64,000 nucleotides of DNA from Arsenicicoccus dermatophilus (GTDB taxonomy: Bacteria > Actinomycetota > Actinomycetes > Actinomycetales > Dermatophilaceae). This document shows, one piece after another, positions 23,056 through 31,682 of the stretch. Where the stretch lies: the NCBI RefSeq assembly GCF_022568795.1, contig NZ_JAKZHU010000001.1:1860001-1924000 (forward strand), read 5' to 3'. The notes under the pieces were generated by a model. That model searched no databases. It was given only the letters and a program-made list of their open reading frames with translations, and was not told the origin of the DNA. The stretch's first letter is position 1, and every line of letters begins with the position of its first letter. The translations under genes and the position numbers were made by a program.

Positions 23056-24267
23056 TCAGGCGCCCATGGAGCCGACGACCACGTCGCCGCGGCCGCACAG
23101 CCGCAAGCCGCCGTCGGCCGCGCCGGCATACGCCGTGTCCCCGCGGGACAGGTGCAGCTCCTCGCCGTCGTCGTCGACGAGGACCAGGTCGCCGGCCAGG
23201 CACAGCAGCAGCCGCGGGCCGCCGTCGCCGGGGACCACGCACTCGCCGTCGACCAGGCAGCGGTCGAGCTCGAACTCCGGCGCCGGCGTCTCGTAGCGCA
23301 TCACGCCAGGGGCCACCGGCACCGGCTGCAGCCGCGGCACCTCGACGGCCGGGTCGAGGAGGCGCAGCAGCTCGTCGACGTCGATGTGCTTGCTGGTCAG
23401 GCCGGCGCGCACGACGTTGTCGGAGTTGGCGAGCAGCTCGACCCCGGTCCCCTGCAGGTAGCAGTGCAGCCCGCCCGCCGCGAGGTAGACCGCTTCACCC
23501 GGCTGCAGGGTGACGTGCTGCAGGAGAAGCGCGCAGACCAGCCCCATGTCCCGGGGATACTGCCGGGCGATCCGGACCCCGGCGGCGAAGGTGGCGTGGT
23601 CCTCGGCGTCCAGGCCCTCGCCGTCGACGAGCTCGCCGCACCGCCACTCGACGTCGGCGGTCAGCTGCTGGCGCTGGGCGTCGGGCCAGTGGAGGAGTCG
23701 GGTCAGGGCTTCCAACCGGCCGTCCCGTCCGTCCTGCCCGCCGTCGCGCAGCAACTGCACGACCTCGTCGAGCTCGGGCACCTCCAGGAGCGCCAGCAGC
23801 CGGGCGCTCTCCTGAGCAGGGCGGAAGCCCGCCAGCGCCTCGAACGCGGTGAGCGCCATCAGGATCTCCGGCTTGGGCCAGTCGTCCTTGTAGTTGCGGG
23901 TGGCGTCGCGGAGGGCGATCCCGGCGGCCTCCTCGCGGGCGTAGCCCTCGGCGGCCTGCTCGCGGGTGGGGTGCACCTGGATGGACAGGGCCTTCTCGAC
24001 GGCGAGGATCTTGAGCAGGAAGGGCAGCCGGTCGCCGAACCGCTCCTGGCAGCGCGGGCCGAGCTCACCGGGTGCGTCGGCCGTGATCACCCGGTGGAGG
24101 GTGGTGAGTCCCTCCTCCCGCTCCAGCAGCGCCGGTGCGGCCGGATGCGCGCCCACCCAGAGCTCCGCCTCGGGGCCCGGGGAGGGGGTCTGGCGACCCT
24201 GCAGCTCGGCGATGACGTAGCGGGAGCCCCAGTCGTAGGGCTGGACTACTGCTTCGAGACGATCCAC
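23056..24267 (-). CDS. manA: mannose-6-phosphate isomerase, class I
   Basis: ManA interconverts fructose 6-phosphate and mannose 6-phosphate, feeding GDP-mannose and cell-envelope mannosides. The 403-residue cupin-type protein has PYDWGS near the N-terminus, the zinc ligands Q and H in SIQVHPTREQA, and the later zinc histidine and Arg/Gly signature AGGLHCYLQGTG and LLANSDNVVRAGLT. The start GTG at 24267 lies six bases after TAGGGT, so the message is probably leaderless. The length is normal. Confidence 0.95.
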   Translation of the reverse strand: MDRLEAVVQPYDWGSRYVIAELQGRQTPSPGPEAELWVGAHPAAPALLEREEGLTTLHRVITADAPGELGPRCQERFGDRLPFLLKILAVEKALSIQVHPTREQAAEGYAREEAAGIALRDATRNYKDDWPKPEILMALTAFEALAGFRPAQESARLLALLEVPELDEVVQLLRDGGQDGRDGRLEALTRLLHWPDAQRQQLTADVEWRCGELVDGEGLDAEDHATFAAGVRIARQYPRDMGLVCALLLQHVTLQPGEAVYLAAGGLHCYLQGTGVELLANSDNVVRAGLTSKHIDVDELLRLLDPAVEVPRLQPVPVAPGVMRYETPAPEFELDRCLVDGECVVPGDGGPRLLLCLAGDLVLVDDDGEELHLSRGDTAYAGAADGGLRLCGRGDVVVGSMGA

Positions 24268-24273
24268 GCGGTC

Positions 24274-24279
24274 ACCCTA
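24274..24279 (-). promoter_or_regulatory. -10 box of manA
   Basis: TAGGGT lies six bases before the GTG at 24267, the leaderless pattern. Confidence 0.5.
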
Positions 24280-24329
24280 TCCACGAGCGCGAGGCGCGCG
24301 AGGCGACTTGACCAAGGTGCGAACGGCGT

Positions 24330-24797
24330 TCAGAGGGTGTCGCCGCGACCCTGGTGGGCCTGGACCAGGGCGGCGAGTCGCGCTGCCTCGGACCGGGATC
24401 CGAGGCCGTCGGCGCGCTGGATGGCCATCACCGCGACCTCCTCGGTGTCGTGCAGCAGCACCCGCACCCAGGGGTCCCCGTGCCCGAAGCGCACCTGCTC
24501 GATGTCGCTCCAGGGGATGTCCCGGGCCGCGAAGAGGTTGCGGACCCGCAGCCCCTCCTCGCTCGGATCGGCGCGGATCGCGGCATACCGCGCCAGGAGC
24601 AGCGCGATGCCCAGGCCGCACGCGACGAGCAGCAGCCGGTCCATGACGCCGAAGCCTCGGGGGCCGCCAGGCACCAGCGCGGCGAGCACGCAGAACAGCA
24701 GCAGCCCGGCGGCACCGGCCGCGAGGGCCATCAGTCGTCCCGCACGCGGGACGAAGGGATCGTATGGCGAGGGGGCGGGGTCCTCGAGGCTCGGCAC
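24330..24797 (-). CDS. PH-domain membrane protein
   Basis: This 155-residue protein has two membrane helices (about residues 21-42 and 52-70) followed by a bacterial PH-like domain (EGLRVRNLFAARDIPWSDIEQVRF and RVLLHDTEEVAVMAIQ). It corresponds in position and type to Rv2120c next to hisG in mycobacteria. The function is unknown. The GTG at 24797 lies six bases after TAGGAT, so it has its own leaderless promoter although it follows hisG on the same strand. Confidence 0.87.
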   Translation of the reverse strand: MPSLEDPAPSPYDPFVPRAGRLMALAAGAAGLLLFCVLAALVPGGPRGFGVMDRLLLVACGLGIALLLARYAAIRADPSEEGLRVRNLFAARDIPWSDIEQVRFGHGDPWVRVLLHDTEEVAVMAIQRADGLGSRSEAARLAALVQAHQGRGDTL

Positions 24798-24803
24798 CCC
24801 TCG

Positions 24804-24809
24804 ATCCTA
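24804..24809 (-). promoter_or_regulatory. -10 box of PH-domain gene
   Basis: TAGGAT lies six bases before the GTG at 24797. Confidence 0.5.
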
Positions 24810-24859
24810 GGGCCGCCACGCGGCGCAGCGGTCCTGGGGCCGCACACGGCCCGTCGGGT

Positions 24860-25711
24860 TCAGAGCCGACAGGCGGCGATGTCGGTCACCAGGATGGCGC
24901 GCGCGCCGATGCGATAGAGCTCGTCCATGACGGCGTTGGTGCGCCTGCGCGGGACCATCGACCGCACGGCCACCCAGGCAGGGTCGCGCAGCGGGGAGAC
25001 GGTGGGCGACTCCAGGCCGGGGGTGATCGCCGTGGCGGCGTCGACGAGGTCGGCGGGGCAGTCGTAGTCCACGAGCACGTACTGCCGCGCCACCAGGACC
25101 CCCTGCAGCCGACGAATCATCGTCTCGACGGCGCCGGGGTCCGCGGTGCCGCCCTGGCAGCGGCGCACGAGCACGGCCTCGGAGCGCAGGATCGGCTCGC
25201 CGAAGACCTCGAGCCCGGCGTTGCGCAGCGTGGTCCCGGTCTCCACGACGTCGGCGATCAGGTCGGCGACGCCGAGGGTCACAGCGGTCTCGACGGCACC
25301 GTCCAGCCGGACGACCGAGGCCTGGACCCCCAGCTCGCTCAGGTGGGACTGCACCAGCCCGGCGTACGACGTCGCGACGCGCCGGCCCGCGACGTCCTGC
25401 ACCGAGGTCATGGTCCCCGCCGGTGCGGCGAACCGGAAGGTCGACCCCCCGAAGCCGAGCTGCAGCACCTCCTCGGCCGTGGAGCCGGAGTCCCGGAGCA
25501 GGTCGCGGCCGGTGATGCCCAGGTCGACGGTGCCCTCCCCGACGTACACGGCGACGTCGCGGGGACGCAGGTAGAAGAACTCGACGCCGTTGTCGGCGTC
25601 GGTGAGCACGAGCTCCTTGGTGTCCCGCCGCTGGGCATAGCCGGCCTCGCGCATCATCGTGGACGCGGACTCGGACAGGGACCCCTTGTTGGGGATGGCA
25701 ACGCGCAGCAT
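24860..25711 (-). CDS. hisG: ATP phosphoribosyltransferase, long form
   Basis: HisG starts histidine synthesis by joining ATP and PRPP. The 283 residues include the catalytic domains (MLRVAIPNKGSL, ITGRDLL) with the PRPP-binding segment EVVETGTTLRNAG read here as DVVETGTTLRNAG, and a C-terminal ACT-like regulatory domain (residues about 210-283) that marks the long, histidine-inhibited, HisZ-independent form. A GGAGT ribosome site precedes the ATG at 25711. It lies 12 bases after hisE, the standard actinobacterial pair. Confidence 0.96.
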   Translation of the reverse strand: MLRVAIPNKGSLSESASTMMREAGYAQRRDTKELVLTDADNGVEFFYLRPRDVAVYVGEGTVDLGITGRDLLRDSGSTAEEVLQLGFGGSTFRFAAPAGTMTSVQDVAGRRVATSYAGLVQSHLSELGVQASVVRLDGAVETAVTLGVADLIADVVETGTTLRNAGLEVFGEPILRSEAVLVRRCQGGTADPGAVETMIRRLQGVLVARQYVLVDYDCPADLVDAATAITPGLESPTVSPLRDPAWVAVRSMVPRRRTNAVMDELYRIGARAILVTDIAACRL

Positions 25712-25723
25712 CAGGACTCCGGA

Positions 25724-25987
25724 TCAGAGGTGGGCGTAGACGTCGTCGAGGGTGATGCCCTTGGCCACCATCAGCACCTGTAGGTGGTAGAGCAGCTGGC
25801 TGATCTCCTCGGCGGCCCGGGCGTCGCCCTCGTGCTCGGCGGCCATCCACACCTCGGCGGCCTCCTCGACGATCTTCTTGCCGATGAAGTGGACCCCGCG
25901 GTCCAGCTCCGCGACCGTCCCGGAGCCCTCCGGGCGGGTGGCCGCCTTGTCGAGGAGCTCGGCGTACAGCTGGTCGAAGGTCTTCAT
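25724..25987 (-). CDS. hisE: phosphoribosyl-ATP pyrophosphatase
   Basis: HisE hydrolyses phosphoribosyl-ATP to phosphoribosyl-AMP in the second step of histidine synthesis. The 87-residue all-helical MazG-like protein has the acidic metal motif [13 protein letters not shown] and [14 protein letters not shown]. It stands alone rather than fused to HisI, and is followed by hisG. The ATG at 25987 lies three bases after the stop of a possible small basic reading frame. Confidence 0.96.
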   Translation of the reverse strand: MKTFDQLYAELLDKAATRPEGSGTVAELDRGVHFIGKKIVEEAAEVWMAAEHEGDARAAEEISQLLYHLQVLMVAKGITLDDVYAHL

Positions 25988-25990
25988 CCG

Positions 25991-26125
25991 CTACACCCTA
26001 CGGCTCACCGTCACGCGGTTGCGGCGTCGTCCGAGAGGCGGGACCAGCGGGATGCGTCCCTCGCCCGGCCTCGGGATGCGCACCGGCACCGGCAGGCGGC
26101 GCAGGTCCTCCTCGCGCTTGCCCAC
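25991..26125 (-). CDS. possible small arginine-rich protein upstream of hisE
   Basis: A 44-residue frame starts at GTG 26125 with a GAGGGGG ribosome site about eight bases upstream and stops three bases before the hisE ATG. It reads MGKREEDLRRLPVPVRIPR at the N-terminus and is very basic with no histidine run, so it is not a typical his attenuator peptide. The tight spacing suggests coupling to hisE. I do not recognise the family and it may be a chance frame. Confidence 0.35.
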   Translation of the reverse strand: MGKREEDLRRLPVPVRIPRPGEGRIPLVPPLGRRRNRVTVSRRV

Positions 26126-26229
26126 AGAGCCCCCTCGTCGGTCGGCACGATCCGGACGTCAAGCCTATATCAACCAACAGTAGGCATACCACCGCACAGG
26201 GTGACAGATCGGTGGGGTCGGTCCAGCGG

Positions 26230-26886
26230 TCAGTGCCGGTGCTGCGCCACGAGATCGCGCAGCTCCCCCACCGCCGCCGCGGCGTCCTCGGCGCCGTAGA
26301 CCGCGGAACCCGCCACGAAGACGTCCGCCCCCGCCTCGGCGCACTCCTCGATGGTGCGGGCCGAAACCCCGCCGTCGACCTGCACCCAGACCTCGCCGCC
26401 GTGACGCCGGACCGCCTCGCGCACCTGGCGCACCTTGGGCAGCTGGTCGGCCATGAAGGCCTGCCCCCCGAAGCCCGGCTCGACGGTCATCACGAGCACC
26501 ATGTCCAGCTCGGGCAGCAGCTCGGCGTAGGGCGCCCACGGGGTGGCCGGCTTGAGCGCCATCCCGGCGCGCCCGCCCGCGGCCCGCAGCGCCCGGGCCA
26601 GGGCCCGCGGGTCGCGCGCCGCCTCCACGTGGAAGGTGGCCGACCGCGCCCCCGCCTCGACGTAGCGGGGGGCCCAGCGGTCGGGGTCCTCGATCATCAG
26701 GTGGCAGTCGACGGGCACCGGGCTGACCCGGCAGATCGCCTCCACGACCGGGAGCCCGAGGGTGAGGTTGGGCACGAAGTGGCCGTCCATCACATCGACG
26801 TGTGCCCAGTCCGCGCTGCTGATGCGGTCGAGCTCGGTCTGCAGGTTGGCGAAGTCGGCGGACAGGATGCTGGGCGAGATCTGCAC
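26230..26886 (-). CDS. rpe: ribulose-phosphate 3-epimerase
   Basis: Rpe interconverts ribulose 5-phosphate and xylulose 5-phosphate in the pentose phosphate pathway, supplying ribose for PRPP. The 218-residue TIM barrel has SPSILSADF, the metal ligands H29/D31 in [31 protein letters not shown] and the second catalytic Asp in VQVDGGVS. The start is GTG at 26886, six bases after TAGGCT, with GAGGAG immediately before it. Its place downstream of rsmB is the actinobacterial norm; here a surface-protein island separates them. Confidence 0.97.
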   Translation of the reverse strand: MQISPSILSADFANLQTELDRISSADWAHVDVMDGHFVPNLTLGLPVVEAICRVSPVPVDCHLMIEDPDRWAPRYVEAGARSATFHVEAARDPRALARALRAAGGRAGMALKPATPWAPYAELLPELDMVLVMTVEPGFGGQAFMADQLPKVRQVREAVRRHGGEVWVQVDGGVSARTIEECAEAGADVFVAGSAVYGAEDAAAAVGELRDLVAQHRH

Positions 26887-26892
26887 CTCCTC

Positions 26893-26898
26893 AGCCTA
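26893..26898 (-). promoter_or_regulatory. -10 box of rpe
   Basis: TAGGCT lies six bases before the GTG at 26886. The GAGGAG between them could act as a ribosome site only on a longer transcript. Confidence 0.5.
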
Positions 26899-26949
26899 CC
26901 GAGGTGCGGCCGACGAGCCCCGTACGCCGACAGGGATGCCCGCCACCGG

Positions 26950-28458
26950 TCAGTGCCCCCGTGCCTGACGGAAGATCACGGAACCGGGAGCCATGGGACC
27001 CATCAGCTCAGGGACGGTGACGAGGGTCAGCCCCTTCTCCTTGAGCGCCTTCACGATGCCCGGGACGGCCTTGACGGTGCTGGGATGGATGTCGTGCATC
27101 AGCACGATCGACCCTGCCCGAGCGCCCTCGACCGCCCGCCGCGTCGTCTCGGCCACGTCCCGGTTCTTCCAGTCCTCCGTGTCCACGTCCCACAGGACGA
27201 GGGGATGACCGAGGGCCTTGGTGGTGGCGTCGAAGGAGCCGTAGGGCGGACGGACCAGGGTGGGACCGGGCGCCCCCGTGATCGCACCCAGCACCCGGTC
27301 GGTGTCCTCGATCTCCCGCCTCTGCTGGGGCTCGCCGAGGCGACGCATGTCCCGGTGGTCCCACGTGTGGTTGCCGACAACCATCCCCATCGACACGGCC
27401 CGGCGGACGACGTCGGGTTGGGCCTGCACGTTCTGGCCGAGGGCGAAGAAGGTGGCTCGGACCCCCGCGGCCGACAGCTCGTCCAGCAGCTGGGCGGTGT
27501 ACGGTCCCGGACCGTCGTCGAAGGTCAGCGCCACGCAGGAGAGCTGCCGACAGTCGACCGCGCTCGCAGCGGGCGCCGGGACGACCGGGCTCGAGGGCTG
27601 CTCCGGTGCCGAGGTGGTGGTGTCCGCCGCGGTGGTCGTCACCGGCGCGGGGGCGGTCCGCACGGCGGCGACGACCTCCCGGCCCCGGTCGGACAGCATC
27701 GGGGCCGCCTGCGCCGCAGGGATCTCGGTCGTGAGGATCCCGCGGTCCAGCGAGGCCACGGCTCCCTCGTCCAGGACCACCCGCAGTCCGCCCTGAGGGG
27801 TCACGGTGATGTCGGTGAGCGCGTCCTGCGCCGTGGTGTCCTTCAGCTCGTCGGTCAGCGCGAGCTGCCGCCGCACGACGGACAGCAGGGTGTCGCGCTG
27901 CGACGGGGCGATCAGGTCCTGGGAGGACGCCACCCACGAGCCGCCACGGTCGCCATAGGTCGTCGTGTGCGTGACCGCCGCCTTGGCCCCCTGCGGGACC
28001 AGGGCGGTCAGCCGCACCGCGACGACCTGGGCGGACCAGGCGACGACAGCGCCGTTGACGTGCAGCTCCGCCTCACCGTCCTCCAGGTCCAGGTGCTCCT
28101 TGCGCAGCGCGTCCACCCGCGCCTGGACTGCCTGGTTGAGAGCGGTCGCCGACGGGACCTGCGGCCACCGCATGGCATAGGGGTGGTCCGTGCTCTCGCT
28201 GGAGTCCTGGTGGTATACGACCCCCGGAACCGCGAGCGCGGGGATGCGGGGCCCGCTCTCCCAGCCGGCCGTGGTGGCGAGGACCCCCACCGCGTCCGCG
28301 GACCCTGGGCCCCTGGCCACGGTCGTGCGCACCGCCGGGCCCGTGGTGGTCCGGGCAGGAGCGCTCGCCCTGGACGGCACGTCGCACCCGGCGATGCCCG
28401 CGACGCCGAGGGAGAGGGCCACAGCCGCGAGAAGTGCTGCAGGACGGGGTCGGACCAT
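26950..28458 (-). CDS. polysaccharide deacetylase lipoprotein
   Basis: This 502-residue exported lipoprotein has signal peptide and lipobox IAGC with the lipidated C25. Residues 70-270 resemble the RsiV/PdaC-type domain of extracellular proteins. The C-terminal NodB carbohydrate esterase 4 domain (about 308-490) has TFDDGP (312-317), metal histidines H364 and H368 in HTWDH, RPPYGSFD from 403 and LMHDIHP from 452. It probably N-deacetylates peptidoglycan or another surface glycan, as PdaC does. A Thr/Pro-rich linker precedes NodB. The ATG at 28458 gives a complete signal peptide. Confidence 0.92.
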   Translation of the reverse strand: MVRPRPAALLAAVALSLGVAGIAGCDVPSRASAPARTTTGPAVRTTVARGPGSADAVGVLATTAGWESGPRIPALAVPGVVYHQDSSESTDHPYAMRWPQVPSATALNQAVQARVDALRKEHLDLEDGEAELHVNGAVVAWSAQVVAVRLTALVPQGAKAAVTHTTTYGDRGGSWVASSQDLIAPSQRDTLLSVVRRQLALTDELKDTTAQDALTDITVTPQGGLRVVLDEGAVASLDRGILTTEIPAAQAAPMLSDRGREVVAAVRTAPAPVTTTAADTTTSAPEQPSSPVVPAPAASAVDCRQLSCVALTFDDGPGPYTAQLLDELSAAGVRATFFALGQNVQAQPDVVRRAVSMGMVVGNHTWDHRDMRRLGEPQQRREIEDTDRVLGAITGAPGPTLVRPPYGSFDATTKALGHPLVLWDVDTEDWKNRDVAETTRRAVEGARAGSIVLMHDIHPSTVKAVPGIVKALKEKGLTLVTVPELMGPMAPGSVIFRQARGH

Positions 28459-28483
28459 GGAAGAGGCTCCTGTCGAAGGGGTC

Positions 28484-28508
28484 TCGGGCCTGAGGACCTC
28501 AGGCCCGA
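28484..28508 (-). terminator. hairpin after secreted hydrolase gene
   Basis: TCGGGCCTGAG pairs perfectly with CTCAGGCCCGA (11 bp, 3-base loop) 20 bases beyond the hydrolase stop and before the deacetylase gene, so the two are probably separate units. Confidence 0.65.
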
Positions 28509-28528
28509 CCGATGGATCGAGGACGGGA

Positions 28529-30247
28529 TCAGAACAACGGCTTGGCGGGCTTGCAGACCGTCCCCGGCGCCGGCAGCGCTCCGGTGAGCAGGTAGTCCTG
28601 CATCGCCTTGGTCGCGCACGGGCTCTGGTCCCCTGCGGCGTGGCCGAAGGTGTCGACGGTCAGCAGGCGCGCCCCGGGCGACATCGCCGCTACCGCCTTG
28701 GCGTTGGCATAGGGCGTGGCGGGGTCGTGGATGTTGCCCACCACGAGGAGCGGGTGAGCCGGCTTCACGTCGAAGGGACCCCAGTAGGCGTCCGCGTGCG
28801 ATCCCGGCCACCCCGCGCACAGGGAGCTCTGCCAGACCCACAGGGGGGCGAACCACGACGTCTTGGCGGCGGCCGTCGCCGTCTGGTGCCAGACCATCGG
28901 GTCCTTGGGGTTGACGGCGTCGGAGCAGATCACCCCGGCCTGCTTGAAGGTATCCCGCCATACCGAGTCGTCGCTGTTGCCCGTGGTCGGGCTGACCACC
29001 GGCCCCGGCTTCGCGGGCCCCGGCTTCGGGGTGCCCAGCCCCGGCGGCACCAGGCCCTCGACGCGCGGCTTGTTGACCTTGCGCGCCGACTTCTTGACCA
29101 CGGCGAGGTACTCGTCGTGGATCCAGTCCAGCAGGGCCGGGATGGCGGCCGCGTCATACAGGCTCGGCATCACCGAGGTGATCGTGTCGGCCTTGGTGTA
29201 TGTCGCCCCCCCGGAGGTCACCGGCCCCTTCGACAGCGTGGCGATCAGCTGGTCCCACTCCTTGGCGATGGTCGCCCCGTGACGGCACCGGGACTTGCCC
29301 GCCGCGGCACAGGCCGCGAAGGCCGCCTTCAAGGACTCGTCCGCCCCGACCCCGGACCCGGTGCGCATGCTGCTGGGGATCCGCGTCCCCTGGTCGCCCT
29401 GACCGGTGGTCCAGTCCACCGGGTTGACCACGCCGTCCAGCACCAGGCCACGGACCTTCGTGGGGAACATCGCTGCGTAGGTGGCCCCCAGGACGGTGCC
29501 GTACGACACGCCGTAGTAGGACATCTTGGAGTCCCCCACGGCCTGTCGCACCAGGTCCATGTCCCGCGCGACGTCCCCGGTGGTCATGTGGTCGATGATG
29601 GGGTGCCCGACCTTGTCGCAGGCCTTGCGCTCGAAGGTGTCGCGCGCGATCTGCTGCTTGGCCTCGGCCTGCGTGACGGGGAAGCCCGCAGGCTTGTCCG
29701 GTGCCTCCTTGCTGCTCCAGCACGCGGCGAGGCTGTCGACCCCGATGCCGCGGGGATCCATCCCGATCACGTCGTACTGCGAGGTGACCGGCTTGCCCAG
29801 CACCTCCAGGAACCGTCCCATGCTGTCGGTCGCGGCGTTGCCCGGGCCACCGGGGTTGACGAAGACCGCACCCTTGGACTTCGGGGCCGTGGCCTTGTGC
29901 CGGACCAGGTTGAGCAGGATGCTGGCCTTGCTCGGGTGGGCGTAGTCCAGGGGAACCTTGGCCGTGGCGCACTGCAGCCCCAGCTTCTGCTGGCTGGCCT
30001 CCTCGCACGGCTTCCACGAGATGGTCGGCACTGCCGGGATCGGAGCACCGGCCTCGGGCCAGAGCGAGGGCAGGCCCTTGGCGAGCGGGGAGGGAGCCGC
30101 AGGTGCGTCCGTGGGCGCGGCCGTGGGCGCAGGCGCGGCCACGGCGCCCGGGAGCAGCCCGAGGCTGACGAGCACGACGCCCGATACGGCCATGGCGCGC
30201 CCAGGACGGCGGGTGCGTGCCGGAGAGAGGGAAGGTGTGGAGCTCAT
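28529..30247 (-). CDS. secreted Tap-like alpha/beta hydrolase (tripeptidyl aminopeptidase)
   Basis: This 572-residue exported hydrolase resembles Streptomyces tripeptidyl aminopeptidase. A signal peptide (about residues 1-38) is followed by an alpha/beta-hydrolase fold: oxyanion region FVNPGGPGNAATD, nucleophile elbow YGVSYGT, and the C-terminal TAP-like domain with the acid NIHDPATPYANA and catalytic His in DTFGHAAGDQSPC. Paired cysteines suggest disulfides. The ATG at 30247 is preferred because it starts a proper signal peptide. It sits between the beta-propeller gene and the deacetylase and ends at a hairpin. Confidence 0.92.
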   Translation of the reverse strand: MSSTPSLSPARTRRPGRAMAVSGVVLVSLGLLPGAVAAPAPTAAPTDAPAAPSPLAKGLPSLWPEAGAPIPAVPTISWKPCEEASQQKLGLQCATAKVPLDYAHPSKASILLNLVRHKATAPKSKGAVFVNPGGPGNAATDSMGRFLEVLGKPVTSQYDVIGMDPRGIGVDSLAACWSSKEAPDKPAGFPVTQAEAKQQIARDTFERKACDKVGHPIIDHMTTGDVARDMDLVRQAVGDSKMSYYGVSYGTVLGATYAAMFPTKVRGLVLDGVVNPVDWTTGQGDQGTRIPSSMRTGSGVGADESLKAAFAACAAAGKSRCRHGATIAKEWDQLIATLSKGPVTSGGATYTKADTITSVMPSLYDAAAIPALLDWIHDEYLAVVKKSARKVNKPRVEGLVPPGLGTPKPGPAKPGPVVSPTTGNSDDSVWRDTFKQAGVICSDAVNPKDPMVWHQTATAAAKTSWFAPLWVWQSSLCAGWPGSHADAYWGPFDVKPAHPLLVVGNIHDPATPYANAKAVAAMSPGARLLTVDTFGHAAGDQSPCATKAMQDYLLTGALPAPGTVCKPAKPLF

Positions 30248-30302
30248 GTGTTCGGACGATCCTTGCTGTGCGAAGGGATAGGACAGGATGGAGGCGGGCC
30301 GA

Positions 30303-31682
30303 TCAGGACCGCGGGCGTGAGGGGCTGCTCCCGGCCACCGTGACCGCGTGCCAGGTGCGCCCACGATCGGTGCTCAGGTGGAAGGTTCCGGAGTCCGCGG
30401 GGACGGCGGTCAGGACAGACCCCTCGGCGCGCAGCGCCTGCCACCCGCTCGCCGAACGTGGCGCCCCGGGCACCTCGGTGACCCCGGACGGGGCCTGGCG
30501 CAGGACCTGCAGGCGGCCGGAGGAGCTCGCCGCGACGAGGACCAGACCGTCGTCGAGAGCAGCCATGAGCTGGCGGCGCTCGCCTGCGACCGAACCGGCG
30601 GGCGGGGTGGGGATCCCACTGAAGTCCCAGGTGCGACCGCCGTCGGCACTGACCATCAGCGCCACCTGGTCGCTGGGCCGGGCGCCGGCGGGCAGGCCGC
30701 AGCGGGCGTACACCCGCTGCCCGGTCGGCGAGGCCGCCCAGACGGTGGGGCGCCCGCACCCCGTGGCCTGCTCCGAGGGGGCGATGGAGCGATAGCGTCC
30801 CTGGGCGTCGATCACACCCCCACCCACGCCGGAGGTGCTCGCTGCCGGAGTGGGCAGCACGACGACCTCGTCGCCGCGCCGGACGATCCGCGCCCAGGTC
30901 AGGGGCGAGCCGTTCGCGGCCAGGGGCACCACCACGTCGGAGGTCCTGCGGGCACCGTCCAGGCCGCTCCGGCGCAGCCGGACGACCGGCGACGCGGAGC
31001 CGTCGGAGGTGTCCAGGGAGGCCACGACCAGCGGGTCGGGCGCCGAGGGCGTCACCGACAGATCCGTCACCACCCCGTCGGGATGCTCCAGCGATCGCCA
31101 CGTCCTGCCCCCGTCGGTGGTGCCGAGGAGATCGCCGCCGAAGACCCAGCCGTGCTGGGGGTCGGCGAAGGTGATGGTGGTGACGGCGGACCGGTCGGCA
31201 CTCGTCGCCGCCGAGGGCGCAGGACGGCCGGCGAGGACCGCCCGCACCTGCCACGACCCGCCCTCGGACCCCACGGCCACGACGGGGCAACGGGCACCGG
31301 AGTCCGAGCACACGGCATGACCGAGGGCATAGGTCGTGCCCTCCGAAGGACGGCTCACCGAGGTGACGACGAAGTCGGTGGGTGGTCGCTGCCCGACCCG
31401 GGCCTGGTCTGCGACCGCGACGGTTCGAGCGGTCTCCAGGGGCTCGCGGTGCAGGAACCCGCCGCCGGTCACCGCGACCGCCACGGCCGCCGCGGTGGAC
31501 GCGGCGACCGCCCAGGGGCTCCACCGGCCGAGGCGGGCCCGGCGACCGGCGTCCAGGATCCGCCGCCACCGCAGGTCGTCGCCCGGCAGCGGGGCAACCT
31601 GCTCGCGCTCCTCGCGGAAGAACGCCGCGATCGGGTCGTCGCAGCGGGGGTCGGGGGTGCTTCCGGCAGGCTCACGCGTCAT
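30303..31682 (-). CDS. membrane-anchored beta-propeller protein, possible anti-sigma factor
   Basis: This 459-residue protein has a cytoplasmic N-tail (1-54, with a helical stretch about 18-50), one membrane helix (55-73) and a large extracytoplasmic domain with three clear Asp-box/BNR motifs (TTDGGRTWRS, SADGGRTWDF, STDRGRTWHA), typical of sialidase-like beta-propellers; paired cysteines suggest disulfides. Its ATG overlaps the stop of an ECF sigma gene (ATGA). That position and topology are those of anti-sigma factors, but the HxxxCxxC zinc motif is absent, so an anti-sigma role is inferred from context. Confidence 0.8.
   Translation of the reverse strand: MTREPAGSTPDPRCDDPIAAFFREEREQVAPLPGDDLRWRRILDAGRRARLGRWSPWAVAASTAAAVAVAVTGGGFLHREPLETARTVAVADQARVGQRPPTDFVVTSVSRPSEGTTYALGHAVCSDSGARCPVVAVGSEGGSWQVRAVLAGRPAPSAATSADRSAVTTITFADPQHGWVFGGDLLGTTDGGRTWRSLEHPDGVVTDLSVTPSAPDPLVVASLDTSDGSASPVVRLRRSGLDGARRTSDVVVPLAANGSPLTWARIVRRGDEVVVLPTPAASTSGVGGGVIDAQGRYRSIAPSEQATGCGRPTVWAASPTGQRVYARCGLPAGARPSDQVALMVSADGGRTWDFSGIPTPPAGSVAGERRQLMAALDDGLVLVAASSSGRLQVLRQAPSGVTEVPGAPRSASGWQALRAEGSVLTAVPADSGTFHLSTDRGRTWHAVTVAGSSPSRPRS

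Noticed and set aside
21607-24810. Plus-strand open frame of over 1000 codons opposite the NCS2 permease and manA
   Set aside because: The opposite strand encodes clear NCS2, ManA and PH-domain proteins; this frame is low-complexity shadow.
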